Of a DNA stretch of 5,140 nt, positions 1 to 5,140 are shown one piece after another; position 1 is the first letter of the stretch, and every line of letters starts with the position of its first letter. The DNA comes from Phycisphaerales bacterium (GTDB lineage: Bacteria; Planctomycetota; Phycisphaerae; Tepidisphaerales; Tepidisphaeraceae). Made by a program: the position numbers and the translations under genes. The stretch covers positions 1 through 5,140 of the forward strand of contig JAQGHH010000270.1 in NCBI GenBank assembly GCA_028288945.1, written 5' to 3'. The notes beneath the pieces were generated by a model. It ran no database searches. It saw only the letters and a program-made list of their open reading frames with translations, and was not told where the DNA came from.

Positions 1-1552
1 TGACGTTGAGGTCGGATTCCAGCTGCAGGATTTCCCCCGGTGCGAATACCAGCACCCCAACCCCCGCCGCGAGCAGTCCGACCGAAAGCAACAACGACAA
101 GCGCCGATGACGCCCGATCCGCTCGAGCAACGGCTCCATCCCGAATCGAAACCGCGAGCGAACGCTCATCCCCGCCCGGCGATCGGTCCACCGCAGCAGC
201 ACCGGCAGCAGCATCACCACCGCCAAAAATGCGCCGGCCAGTCCAAGACTCCCGAGCACCGAAAAATCACGCAGGGCCTTTACGCTCGACGCGCCGACCG
301 CGAGGAATCCCAGGATCGAAGACGCCCACGCCGCGAACGCGGCGGGGGTTATGCCCCGCGCGCACGCCACGGCCGCTTCCCCCCGCGTCTCCCCCGCGCC
401 GCGCCGGCTCTCGTAAAACGAGAGGTACTGGATCGAATAGTCGATCGCCATCCCCGCGAGAATTCCGCCAAGCACCGCGGAGATCGGCGTCAGGCCCGTC
501 GTCCAGATCGAATATCCGCCGAACCCCAACAACACCCCCAGCGCGATCGGCCCGAACGCCAGTGCGAACAATTTAAACGGGCTCCGATAGGCCAGCAGAA
601 AAAGCACCTGAAGGCTGATCACCGAGCCGATCACGCTGCCGATCATGTCCGAGCGGATCGCGCGGGCGCTCTCGGCCGCGATCGCGTAAGACCCCGCGTA
701 GCGCAGCTCGAGGCCGTCCGCGTTGACGCGCTGCGCCACTTGTGAGACGCCTCGGGTCAGCGCGGCGCAAAACTCCAAATCGCCCGGCGGCTTTCTTCCG
801 CGGACCCGTATGAGCAGGTTGCGGCCGTCGGGCGAGACGAACGCATCGGTCCCCTCGCGCCCTTTGAATGGCCGCAAGGCTTCGAGTTTGCCGGTCAGTC
901 CGCCGACAAATTCGCGCAGGCGCAGCGGGTCTTTCATGAACTCCTTGGCCATCGCGCCCGCCGCCCCTGGCGTGGCCATCATCGCTTCGTCCTGGGCAAT
1001 CTGCTCCTGCATCCGTGGCCTGCTCAGCCGCGCGTTCGCCGCGGCGAAGTCCGCGTCATCCAGGTAATACAGCGCTGCGGGAACGAGCACTTTTTCAAAG
1101 AAAGCCCTGCTCTGCGCGTCGGGCCGGAAGAAAACGCCTTCGACAAGATCCCTGGTTTCCGCTGCGCGGGGAGCCTGTTCTTCAAGCCGGCTGCCGAAAG
1201 CCAGCAGCCGGTCCAGATCACCGGGCGCGGGCGGGCTCGTCGCAGGGATGCTCGCGACCACGAGAAGATCGTCCGCCGTGTTGAAGTCATTCAACACATG
1301 AACGAGCGCCTCGGCGGACGGGTTGTCGCGCGCGAACATCGCCGAGAGAGACCCCTCGGCATGAATCCGGCCCGCCCCGATCGCCGCCAACACCGCGCAC
1401 GCCAGGGCAAGCGCAAGGGCGGCCAGCGGATACCGCAACGGCCAGGTTAAAATGCGAGAAATCAGGGTCAGACGGTCTCCTGGCTTATCGTGGCACGGGT
1501 TTCCAACCCGTGCAAGCGGCGCAAAAATCCAAACGCCCGGAAAGCGAGGCAT
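1..1552 (-). CDS. RND/MMPL-family transporter, N-terminal half (3' end beyond window)
   Basis: This frame is open on the minus strand from a TAA at 1555-1553 to the window edge, about 517 codons from ATG 1552. Translating it gives the first half of an RND pump: TM1 (LTWPLRYPLAALALALAC, near 1455-1400), a soluble periplasmic loop (about 1380-660), then a block of hydrophobic segments starting near 646 (MIGSVIGSVISLQVLFLLAY). The TM4 motif GMAIDYSIQYL lies near 454-422; its Asp-Tyr pair matches the proton-relay pair known from MmpL proteins. TM7 and the start of the second periplasmic domain (ESDLNV) reach position 1, so the C-terminal repeat of this duplicated fold is missing. MMPL pumps export lipids or lipophilic compounds across the inner membrane; the substrate here is unknown. 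ATG 1552 is the only canonical start, but it lies inside a palindromic repeat. A CTG at 1471 behind AGGAG fits the family N-terminus better. Family confidence is high, start confidence low. Confidence 0.88.
   Translation of the reverse strand, partial: MPRFPGVWIFAPLARVGNPCHDKPGDRLTLISRILTWPLRYPLAALALALACAVLAAIGAGRIHAEGSLSAMFARDNPSAEALVHVLNDFNTADDLLVVASIPATSPPAPGDLDRLLAFGSRLEEQAPRAAETRDLVEGVFFRPDAQSRAFFEKVLVPAALYYLDDADFAAANARLSRPRMQEQIAQDEAMMATPGAAGAMAKEFMKDPLRLREFVGGLTGKLEALRPFKGREGTDAFVSPDGRNLLIRVRGRKPPGDLEFCAALTRGVSQVAQRVNADGLELRYAGSYAIAAESARAIRSDMIGSVIGSVISLQVLFLLAYRSPFKLFALAFGPIALGVLLGFGGYSIWTTGLTPISAVLGGILAGMAIDYSIQYLSFYESRRGAGETRGEAAVACARGITPAAFAAWASSILGFLAVGASSVKALRDFSVLGSLGLAGAFLAVVMLLPVLLRWTDRRAGMSVRSRFRFGMEPLLERIGRHRRLSLLLSVGLLAAGVGVLVFAPGEILQLESDLNV
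1477..1481 (-). promoter_or_regulatory. possible Shine-Dalgarno for a CTG start of the MMPL gene
   Basis: The minus strand reads AGGAG at 1481-1477, five bases before an in-frame CTG (1471-1469) that opens LTLISRILTWPLRYP. This is the best ribosome-binding match near the gene. It competes with ATG 1552, which has no such motif upstream. A CTG start is rare, so this stays tentative. Confidence 0.3.
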
Positions 1553-1596
1553 TTACTATTTTCGCGCCGCATGCACGGGTTGGAAACCCGTGCCAC
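1490..1596. repeat. REPIN-like inverted pair of REP palindromes (copy 1)
   Basis: Two perfect 25-bp inverted copies lie at 1490-1514 and 1572-1596. Each is itself a hairpin with an 8-base stem CACGGGTT / AACCCGTG closing a TCC (or GGA) loop, flanked on the outer side by GTGG (CCAC at the right end). The similarity continues inward to 1528 and 1558 with two mismatches, giving 39-nt arms and a 29-nt centre, so the whole 107 bp can fold into one long hairpin. The layout matches REP doublets (REPINs), which are mobilised by RAYT (REP-associated tyrosine transposase) proteins. No RAYT gene is visible here. The element lies between the lipoprotein stop and the transporter's conserved N-terminus. 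Confidence 0.85.
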
Positions 1597-1633
1597 ACTA
1601 CACGACCCCCGTATCGCTCCATTCCCGTTCATT

Positions 1634-2368
1634 TCACGGAACCCGCTGGGCGCGTCGCGGCAGGACGAATGCGTTTGGCGCCAATTCGCCGTTGAGCTCT
1701 ACATCGTGCAGCTCGATTTGGATTCTGCCGCTGTCGCTACGGGCGTCCAGCCGCACGGGCCAGACAATGCCGTGAATGTCTTCGTAGCGCTCGGCGGTCA
1801 GCGTGAAACGCGCCGCGCCCGCCTGGTCCAACACCGTATACCGCCGCGGCGTCAACGTCGCCCGTTCCACTTCACAGACGACGCGCTGGCCTTCGATGTT
1901 GCGCTCCACCTGAAAGCGCGGGCCGCCCGTATCGCGGACGACCAGATCATCGCTCGCAAAAAAATCCCCGGCGAAAAGCGCCCACGCCCGCGCCATCTTC
2001 CCGGCGTTGATGCTGGCGGGAAGGACTTTTTCGCGACGCTCCGGGTCGTCGGGCGTCAACACCCATATGCCGTCGGGCGTGAGGGTCAGATCAAAAACCG
2101 CCTGATTAAACTTCCACGCCCGCAACCGCACCGATCCCGGCGGTTTCATCACCAGCGCGCCATCGAGCCGCACGCTCTCTCCATCCGGTCGAGTGAGCGT
2201 GATGGCGCATTCCGCGGACGCGGTATGCACCGCGCGAGAGCGCTCGGCGAGCCTGTGCAATGCGCTGCGCGCGTCGGTCCACGGATATGTCGGCAGCCGC
2301 TCGGCGGGCGCGCAGCCGACGATTAACAGTAAGAGCAACAGAGCGGGGAAGGTGCGTGCGATTTGCAA
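1634..2368 (-). CDS. LolA/LppX-like outer-membrane lipoprotein
   Basis: The protein has about 244 residues from a TTG start at 2368. It begins MQIARTFPALLLLLLIVGC, a short positively charged n-region, a poly-Leu core and a lipobox ending in Cys19, so it should be lipidated and anchored in the envelope. The mature part alternates beta-strand-like stretches (about residues 45-95 and 140-235) and ends AFVLPRRAQRVP. This resembles the LolA/LolB/LppX half-barrel family that binds acyl chains, although no catalytic or binding residue can be named. The frame stays open upstream to an ATG at 2524, but that extension would encode a REP palindrome and bury the signal peptide, so TTG is preferred. It is co-directional with the MMPL transporter 81 nt or more downstream, a pairing known from lipid export loci. 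I infer a shared job in moving a lipid or lipophilic product. Family assignment is by pattern only. Confidence 0.75.
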   Translation of the reverse strand: MQIARTFPALLLLLLIVGCAPAERLPTYPWTDARSALHRLAERSRAVHTASAECAITLTRPDGESVRLDGALVMKPPGSVRLRAWKFNQAVFDLTLTPDGIWVLTPDDPERREKVLPASINAGKMARAWALFAGDFFASDDLVVRDTGGPRFQVERNIEGQRVVCEVERATLTPRRYTVLDQAGAARFTLTAERYEDIHGIVWPVRLDARSDSGRIQIELHDVELNGELAPNAFVLPRRAQRVP

Positions 2369-2427
2369 TGATGGATCGGAACCCGCAACGGCTTGCGTTT
2401 TTCGTGCCAGCTTCCGGGGGCATATCC

Positions 2428-2544
2428 GTGACACGGGCGTCCCGCCCGTGCGGGAATCGTCAAAATCATCGCGGAATGAGCTCTGTGGTCCATCGATTCT
2501 TCTCAAAGCTCGCGCTCCTCGCACAGGCGGGACGGCCGTGTCAC
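2428..2544. repeat. REPIN-like inverted pair of REP palindromes (copy 2)
   Basis: The left unit (2428-2450) is GTGA plus an 8-base stem CACGGGCG / CGCCCGTG closing a TCC loop. The right unit (2522-2544) is its inverted copy, matching 21 of 23 bases; the two changes leave one G-T wobble and one mismatch in the stem. Outer ends carry GTGA and TCAC. Total length is 117 bp, close to copy 1 (107 bp) and with the same polarity. Compared with copy 1 the loop is identical and two stem pairs differ in a compensated way (TT/AA against CG/CG), so they are probably subtypes of one family. Confidence 0.8.
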
Positions 2545-2720
2545 GACGAAATTAACGCAGACCGCCCGATGAAACATTTGCCGCCCGCGGCAAGCCGGCG
2601 CGCAGGGCAGAGTTTAACGTCCGCCGCCGCGAAATCACACGACATGATCCGCGGCATGTGCCGGCGGAAATTTTGGTTTCCCGCGCAAAAAGTCTTATGC
2701 ATTGCTGCCGCGACGTGAAC

Positions 2721-2726
2721 TATAAT
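2721..2726 (+). promoter_or_regulatory. -10 box (TATAAT) of the pentapeptide gene, leaderless type
   Basis: A perfect TATAAT ends 7 nt before the ATG at 2734 in GC-rich surroundings. With standard sigma-70 geometry, transcription would start about one base before the ATG, giving an essentially leaderless mRNA. No good -35 hexamer is visible at 16-19 bp spacing (best match 3 of 6). No Shine-Dalgarno sequence could fit between this box and the start codon. Confidence 0.6.
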
Positions 2727-2733
2727 ACTGGCG

Positions 2734-4629
2734 ATGTTCCCCACGTTTTCCGATCCGGCGGGCGCGGGCACACCCGTTCCGGGGCGCGCGCCGGTGGTGC
2801 CGCGCGTCCGGACGCACGCTGGCGGCGCGGCGCTGCCGCTCGAGCGGCACGTCAAGGGAATCCTTGCCGCGGGGGGCGGGGTGGTGAATCTATTCGGGCC
2901 GGCCGGCTCCGGAAAATCCGCCGCAGTCGAGCACCTCGCCGAAGTTTTTCATGGTGAACCGCGGCTGCATCTCATCGACCGCAACGTCGACGAGATACTT
3001 TCCGCGCCGCGCGGCGAATTGGTGCTTTTCACGACCGCCGGCCGCAGCCGGTTCCCGGCGCTGGCGAATCTGGAGATGGCCCCGTGGACGGCGGACGATT
3101 GCATTGAATACCTCGCCGGGACCCACCGCGGCCGCGTGGCGGCGGTCATGCAGCGCGCCGCCGCCGACCCCGAGTCCACGGCCCTTAACGGGTCGCCCGA
3201 ATTGTGGCGGATCGTTCTCGACGTCCTCGCGGCCGATGAAAATGTTGCCGACGTCTCGGCGGCGCTGCGGTGGTACGTCGGCCTGGAAGCGCCGGACCTG
3301 GCCACGCGCGAGATGGCGGCGATGTTCTGCCTCGAAGGGCTCCAGAGCCCCGACGGAATAGGCGTCACCGCCCAATTCGCGACCCACCTGGACGCCCGCA
3401 TGCGGCGGTTGATCCGCCACCACGCCGTACGCGTGCCCCTGGCGTCCGAATGCGTCGCCGCGGCCCTGTGCAACGGAAAGGCCGGCGCTATTCTCGCCCG
3501 TCGACTCCCCGACGAAGTCGTGCGGCAGGTCGCCAGCCTCATCAAATTCAGTTCGCCCGCCCGCACGGCGCTCGAGTCCGTGTTGCAATCGGCGGACAAA
3601 CGAACGCACGCGAACGCGGCGGGGATCCTCAACGCGACACGGACGCGATGGAAGCCGCCGCGCGGCTGCGTGCCGCATCTGGCCAACGCATTGCTGGCCG
3701 ACGCGGCTTGGGCGGGAGTGAACCTGCTCTCCTGCCGTCTCAGCGGTGCGCAGTTGCAAGGCGCCGATCTCACCGAAGCCGTACTCGATTCGGCCGTGCT
3801 CCACGATGCCAATATGAGCAGGGCGTGCTTGAAATGTGCCCTGATCCGAAATGCGACGTGCATCGAAACGAACTTCACCGGTGCGAATTTGACCGCGATC
3901 TCTGCGCTGGGATCCGACTTCACGGGCGCGAACCTGACCCGTGCCGACCTTCGCGCCGCCGACCTGGCGAGGGCAGTTTTCGACCTCGCCAACCTGACCG
4001 CGGCAAACTTCGCCAAAGCGAGTCTCTGCGGCGCGAATCTCGAAGGCGCTTGTATCGAAGGCGCTAATTTTTCCAACGCCGATTTCACGGGAGCCCGGCT
4101 CGCCGGGTTGTCGTTCAAGTCCGCGAACTTCACCGCGGCGAAATTCGCCAACGCGCATCTTTCTCATTGCGACCTGGAGTACCGCAGGCTCCCGGCCACG
4201 AATTTCCGCGGGGCGAACTTGAGCAGCGCGCTGCTCACGGGCTCGCACATGCCCCGCGCGGATTTCCGCGACGCGTGGCTGAAGGAGGCCGGCCTGGCGG
4301 ATGTGGAATGGGAGGGGGCGGACTTGCGCGGGGCGGACTTTGCCGGCGCGGCATTCCATGCAGGGTCAACCCGAAGCGGGCTGGTGGGGAGCGTGGTCCC
4401 GTGTGAAGGGAGCCGCACGGGGTTTTACACGGACGATTTCCACGACCGCGATTTCAAACCGCCCGAGGAGATCCGAAAGGCCAACCTCCGCAACGCCGAC
4501 CTGCGCGGTGCGAATATCGCCGGCGTGGATTTTTACCTGGTCGATCTGCGGGGCGCGCGCTATACCCGCACGCAGATGAAGTACCTGCGCCGGTGCGGGG
4601 CGATTTTGGGGCCGAAAAGTAGGCAGTAG
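2734..4629 (+). CDS. P-loop (STAND-like) / pentapeptide-repeat fusion protein, 631 aa
   Basis: The N-terminal region has a Walker A motif GPAGSGKS (residues 55-62), a strand ending in Asp (LHLID, 78-82) and a strand ELVLFTTAGR (95-104) resembling the sensor strand of NB-ARC/STAND NTPases. It is followed by EMAPWTADDCIEYL (114-127), like the post-sensor helix of those ATPases. Residues 130-325 are mostly helical with no recognised domain. Residues 327-541 are 43 consecutive pentapeptides in unbroken register (typical units TGANL, RGADF, EGANF). A 39-residue insertion follows, then six more units (581-610) and a basic tail. Pentapeptide repeats form a right-handed square beta-helix, four units per turn, used for protein binding or, in Qnr/MfpA, DNA mimicry. 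There is no signal peptide or TM segment, so a cytosolic location is expected. The function is unknown; a nucleotide-controlled scaffold or sensor is an inference. The last codons (SRQ, stop) come from a heptamer repeat. Confidence 0.93.
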   Translation: MFPTFSDPAGAGTPVPGRAPVVPRVRTHAGGAALPLERHVKGILAAGGGVVNLFGPAGSGKSAAVEHLAEVFHGEPRLHLIDRNVDEILSAPRGELVLFTTAGRSRFPALANLEMAPWTADDCIEYLAGTHRGRVAAVMQRAAADPESTALNGSPELWRIVLDVLAADENVADVSAALRWYVGLEAPDLATREMAAMFCLEGLQSPDGIGVTAQFATHLDARMRRLIRHHAVRVPLASECVAAALCNGKAGAILARRLPDEVVRQVASLIKFSSPARTALESVLQSADKRTHANAAGILNATRTRWKPPRGCVPHLANALLADAAWAGVNLLSCRLSGAQLQGADLTEAVLDSAVLHDANMSRACLKCALIRNATCIETNFTGANLTAISALGSDFTGANLTRADLRAADLARAVFDLANLTAANFAKASLCGANLEGACIEGANFSNADFTGARLAGLSFKSANFTAAKFANAHLSHCDLEYRRLPATNFRGANLSSALLTGSHMPRADFRDAWLKEAGLADVEWEGADLRGADFAGAAFHAGSTRSGLVGSVVPCEGSRTGFYTDDFHDRDFKPPEEIRKANLRNADLRGANIAGVDFYLVDLRGARYTRTQMKYLRRCGAILGPKSRQ

Positions 4630-4633
4630 GCAG
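4618..4633. repeat. tandem heptamer AGTAGGC (2.3 copies)
   Basis: AGTAGGC occurs at 4618-4624 and 4625-4631, followed by AG. It supplies the last codons (AGT AGG CAG TAG) and the stop of the pentapeptide gene. Its 7-nt phase is the same as that of the AT-rich heptamer array starting at 4653, exactly 35 nt later. Confidence 0.6.
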
Positions 4634-4649
4634 AGAATGCCGGGGAAAT

Positions 4650-4765
4650 CGAATGCAAAGTGCAAAATTCAAAATGCAAAAGTCAAAATGAATTTCAGCG
4701 AATCAGCGTCCTCCGCCCGCTCCTCATTTTGACTTTTGCATTTTGAATTTTGCACTTTGCATTCG
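4650..4765. repeat. 42-bp perfect inverted repeat built of heptamers
   Basis: The left arm (4650-4691) and right arm (4724-4765) are perfect reverse complements around a 32-nt loop (4692-4723). Within the left arm, 4653-4687 is five tandem heptamers: ATGCAAA, GTGCAAA, ATTCAAA, ATGCAAA, AGTCAAA. The arms are about 29% GC in a GC-rich setting. An imperfect extension outward pairs GGCAGAG (4629-4635) with CTCTGCC (4775-4781). The element lies 20 nt after the pentapeptide stop and 34 nt before the next -10 box, so it would be transcribed as a very long hairpin. It recalls a MITE-like or heptameric STRR-type repeat. It is not a classical terminator, because the stem is AT-rich and no U tract follows. 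Confidence 0.9.
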
Positions 4766-4799
4766 TCTTCTCCCCTCTGCCGTATGCCGGCTCCTCCCC

Positions 4800-4805
4800 T
4801 ATAAT
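4800..4805 (+). promoter_or_regulatory. -10 box (TATAAT) of the 85-aa gene, leaderless type
   Basis: A perfect TATAAT ends 8 nt before the ATG at 4814, nearly the same geometry as at 2721. The predicted start of transcription is one or two bases before the ATG. The hexamer 17 bp upstream (CTGCCG) matches TTGACA at 3 of 6 positions. No Shine-Dalgarno sequence is seen in the eight bases before the start. Confidence 0.55.
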
Positions 4806-4813
4806 CCCAAGCC

Positions 4814-5071
4814 ATGCGCAACCTTATCGGCCTCGGTCTTCATCGCGTCTCGGGCGTTCGCTCGTCGGGCCCGTCCATCGAGCACGTTCTTACCCGACGG
4901 CCGCTGCAGCGCGTGCTGGCGTTCCGCGGGCGGTCGATTGATGACGTGGTCAACGACCCGATCATCAAAAACGAAATCTACGGCTACTGGAAGCTCAACA
5001 AGCAGATCGAACGCACCGGCGAAATCACCGACCTTGAGCGCCAATGGAATCACCTCGGCCGCCGGGGCTGA
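4814..5071 (+). CDS. unrecognised 85-residue basic protein
   Basis: I do not recognise a family. The protein is 85 residues, net positive (about 15 Arg/Lys against 9 Asp/Glu), with no signal peptide, membrane segment or metal-binding cysteines. The N-terminal third is Gly/Ser/Arg-rich. The C-terminal half (about residues 42-80, including DPIIKNEIYGYWKLNKQIER) has the mixed charged and aromatic composition of a folded helical segment. Support for it being real comes from a TATAAT box 8 nt before the ATG and a plausible downstream membrane-protein start overlapping its last 28 nt. It may be translated together with that gene. It could also be the front part of a longer protein broken by a frameshift at the overlap. 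Function is not assignable. Confidence 0.65.
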   Translation: MRNLIGLGLHRVSGVRSSGPSIEHVLTRRPLQRVLAFRGRSIDDVVNDPIIKNEIYGYWKLNKQIERTGEITDLERQWNHLGRRG

Positions 5072-5140
5072 TCCGCCTCCTTTGCACAATCCGCATCGCG
5101 TTGTTCGTCGATATGCTCCAGTTGGCATTGCTCTTGCCAC
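5044..5140 (+). CDS. start of a membrane-protein gene (3' end beyond window)
   Basis: A frame opens after a TGA at 5035-5037 and starts with ATG 5044, reading MESPRPPGLIRLLC and then TIRIALFVDMLQLALLLP to the window edge (32 codons). A short polar, Pro-rich head, positive residues and then a long hydrophobic stretch look like the N-terminus of an inner-membrane protein. It overlaps the 85-aa gene by 28 nt in a different frame, which suggests an operon with translational coupling. No clear Shine-Dalgarno is visible (only GAG at 5036-5038). ATG 5113 is an alternative start. Too little is present to name a family. Confidence 0.55.
   Translation, partial: MESPRPPGLIRLLCTIRIALFVDMLQLALLLP

Larger units (their letters stand above)
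2369..2733. other. divergent intergenic region
   Basis: These 365 bases separate the minus-strand lipoprotein from the plus-strand pentapeptide gene. They hold a REPIN-like element (2428-2544) and the TATAAT box of the plus gene (2721-2726). I find no convincing small gene: short frames here have no family-like sequence and cross the palindromes. I cannot identify a promoter for the minus-strand gene, although one should lie here. Confidence 0.6.

Noticed and set aside
40..1290. Several open frames opposite or beside the MMPL gene, including plus-strand frames at 40-576, 107-745, 723-1067 and 1015-1284
   Set aside because: They are Arg/Pro/Ala-rich shadows of the GC-rich minus-strand transporter, whose own frame gives clear transmembrane segments and the IDY motif.
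1490..2326. 278-codon plus-strand open frame
   Set aside because: It starts in the REPIN and lies opposite the lipoprotein. It is rich in Arg/His with no domain-like pattern, whereas the minus frame has a signal peptide and lipobox.
2369..2524. N-terminal extension of the lipoprotein to ATG 2524
   Set aside because: It would translate a REP palindrome (GGTPV) and place about 50 polar residues before a textbook lipoprotein signal peptide. TTG 2368 gives a normal signal length.
2642..2659. Small dyad ACATG..CATGT as an operator for the pentapeptide promoter
   Set aside because: Only five base pairs with an 8-nt spacer, lying over 60 nt upstream of the -10 box; expected by chance.
2890..4359. 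Long antisense frames (489 and 400 codons) under the pentapeptide gene
   Set aside because: They show the same 5-residue periodicity because they mirror the pentapeptide codons. Their composition is low-complexity Arg/Gly/Val or Ala/Arg/Ser and no domain is visible.
4618..4765. CRISPR array
   Set aside because: The units are contiguous 7-mers with no spacers and are mirrored rather than directly repeated.
4650..4765. Intrinsic terminator
   Set aside because: The stem is 42 bp and AT-rich with a 32-nt loop and no following U tract. It may affect the RNA 3' end but does not match a rho-independent terminator.
4799..5140. 113-codon minus-strand frame at the right end
   Set aside because: It is opposite the 85-aa gene and the membrane-protein start. 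It lacks a promoter-like signal and has shadow-type composition.

Overview
This looks like a chromosomal segment of a GC-rich (roughly two thirds GC by eye) Gram-negative-type bacterium. My best guess is a planctomycete or other PVC-group lineage. That is an inference from three things: a pentapeptide-repeat protein with a small P-loop head, abundant short palindromic elements of the CACGGG..CCCGTG type, and AT-rich heptamer repeats between genes. No marker gene fixes the taxon.

Layout. The left half (1-2368) is a minus-strand pair. An outer-membrane-directed, LolA/LppX-like lipoprotein (2368-1634) is followed by an RND/MMPL-family membrane transporter that starts at 1552 or 1471 and runs off the left edge. 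Together they look like a lipid or lipophilic-molecule export pair, with the MMPL pump in the inner membrane and the LolA-fold lipoprotein as acceptor or carrier. A 107-bp inverted palindromic element (REPIN-like, 1490-1596) lies at their junction and covers the only canonical start codon of the transporter.

A divergent intergenic region (2369-2733) carries a second REPIN-like element (2428-2544) and a sharp TATAAT box only 7 nt before the next start codon. The right half is plus-strand. It holds a 631-residue protein that fuses an abbreviated STAND-like P-loop region to a 43-pentapeptide right-handed beta-helix (2734-4629), an unrecognised 85-residue basic protein (4814-5071), and the first 97 bases of a membrane-protein gene (5044 onward) that overlaps its predecessor by 28 nt.

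Between 4618 and 4765 lies the most striking non-coding structure. It has two heptamer tandem arrays in the same 7-nt phase, the second of which is mirrored in a perfect 42-bp inverted repeat. The two plus-strand genes with their own upstream regions (2734 and 4814) both have TATAAT 7-8 nt before ATG, which predicts leaderless or nearly leaderless mRNAs. The most novel signals are the covarying REPIN pairs, the heptamer inverted repeat, the leaderless promoter pattern and the compact P-loop/pentapeptide fusion.
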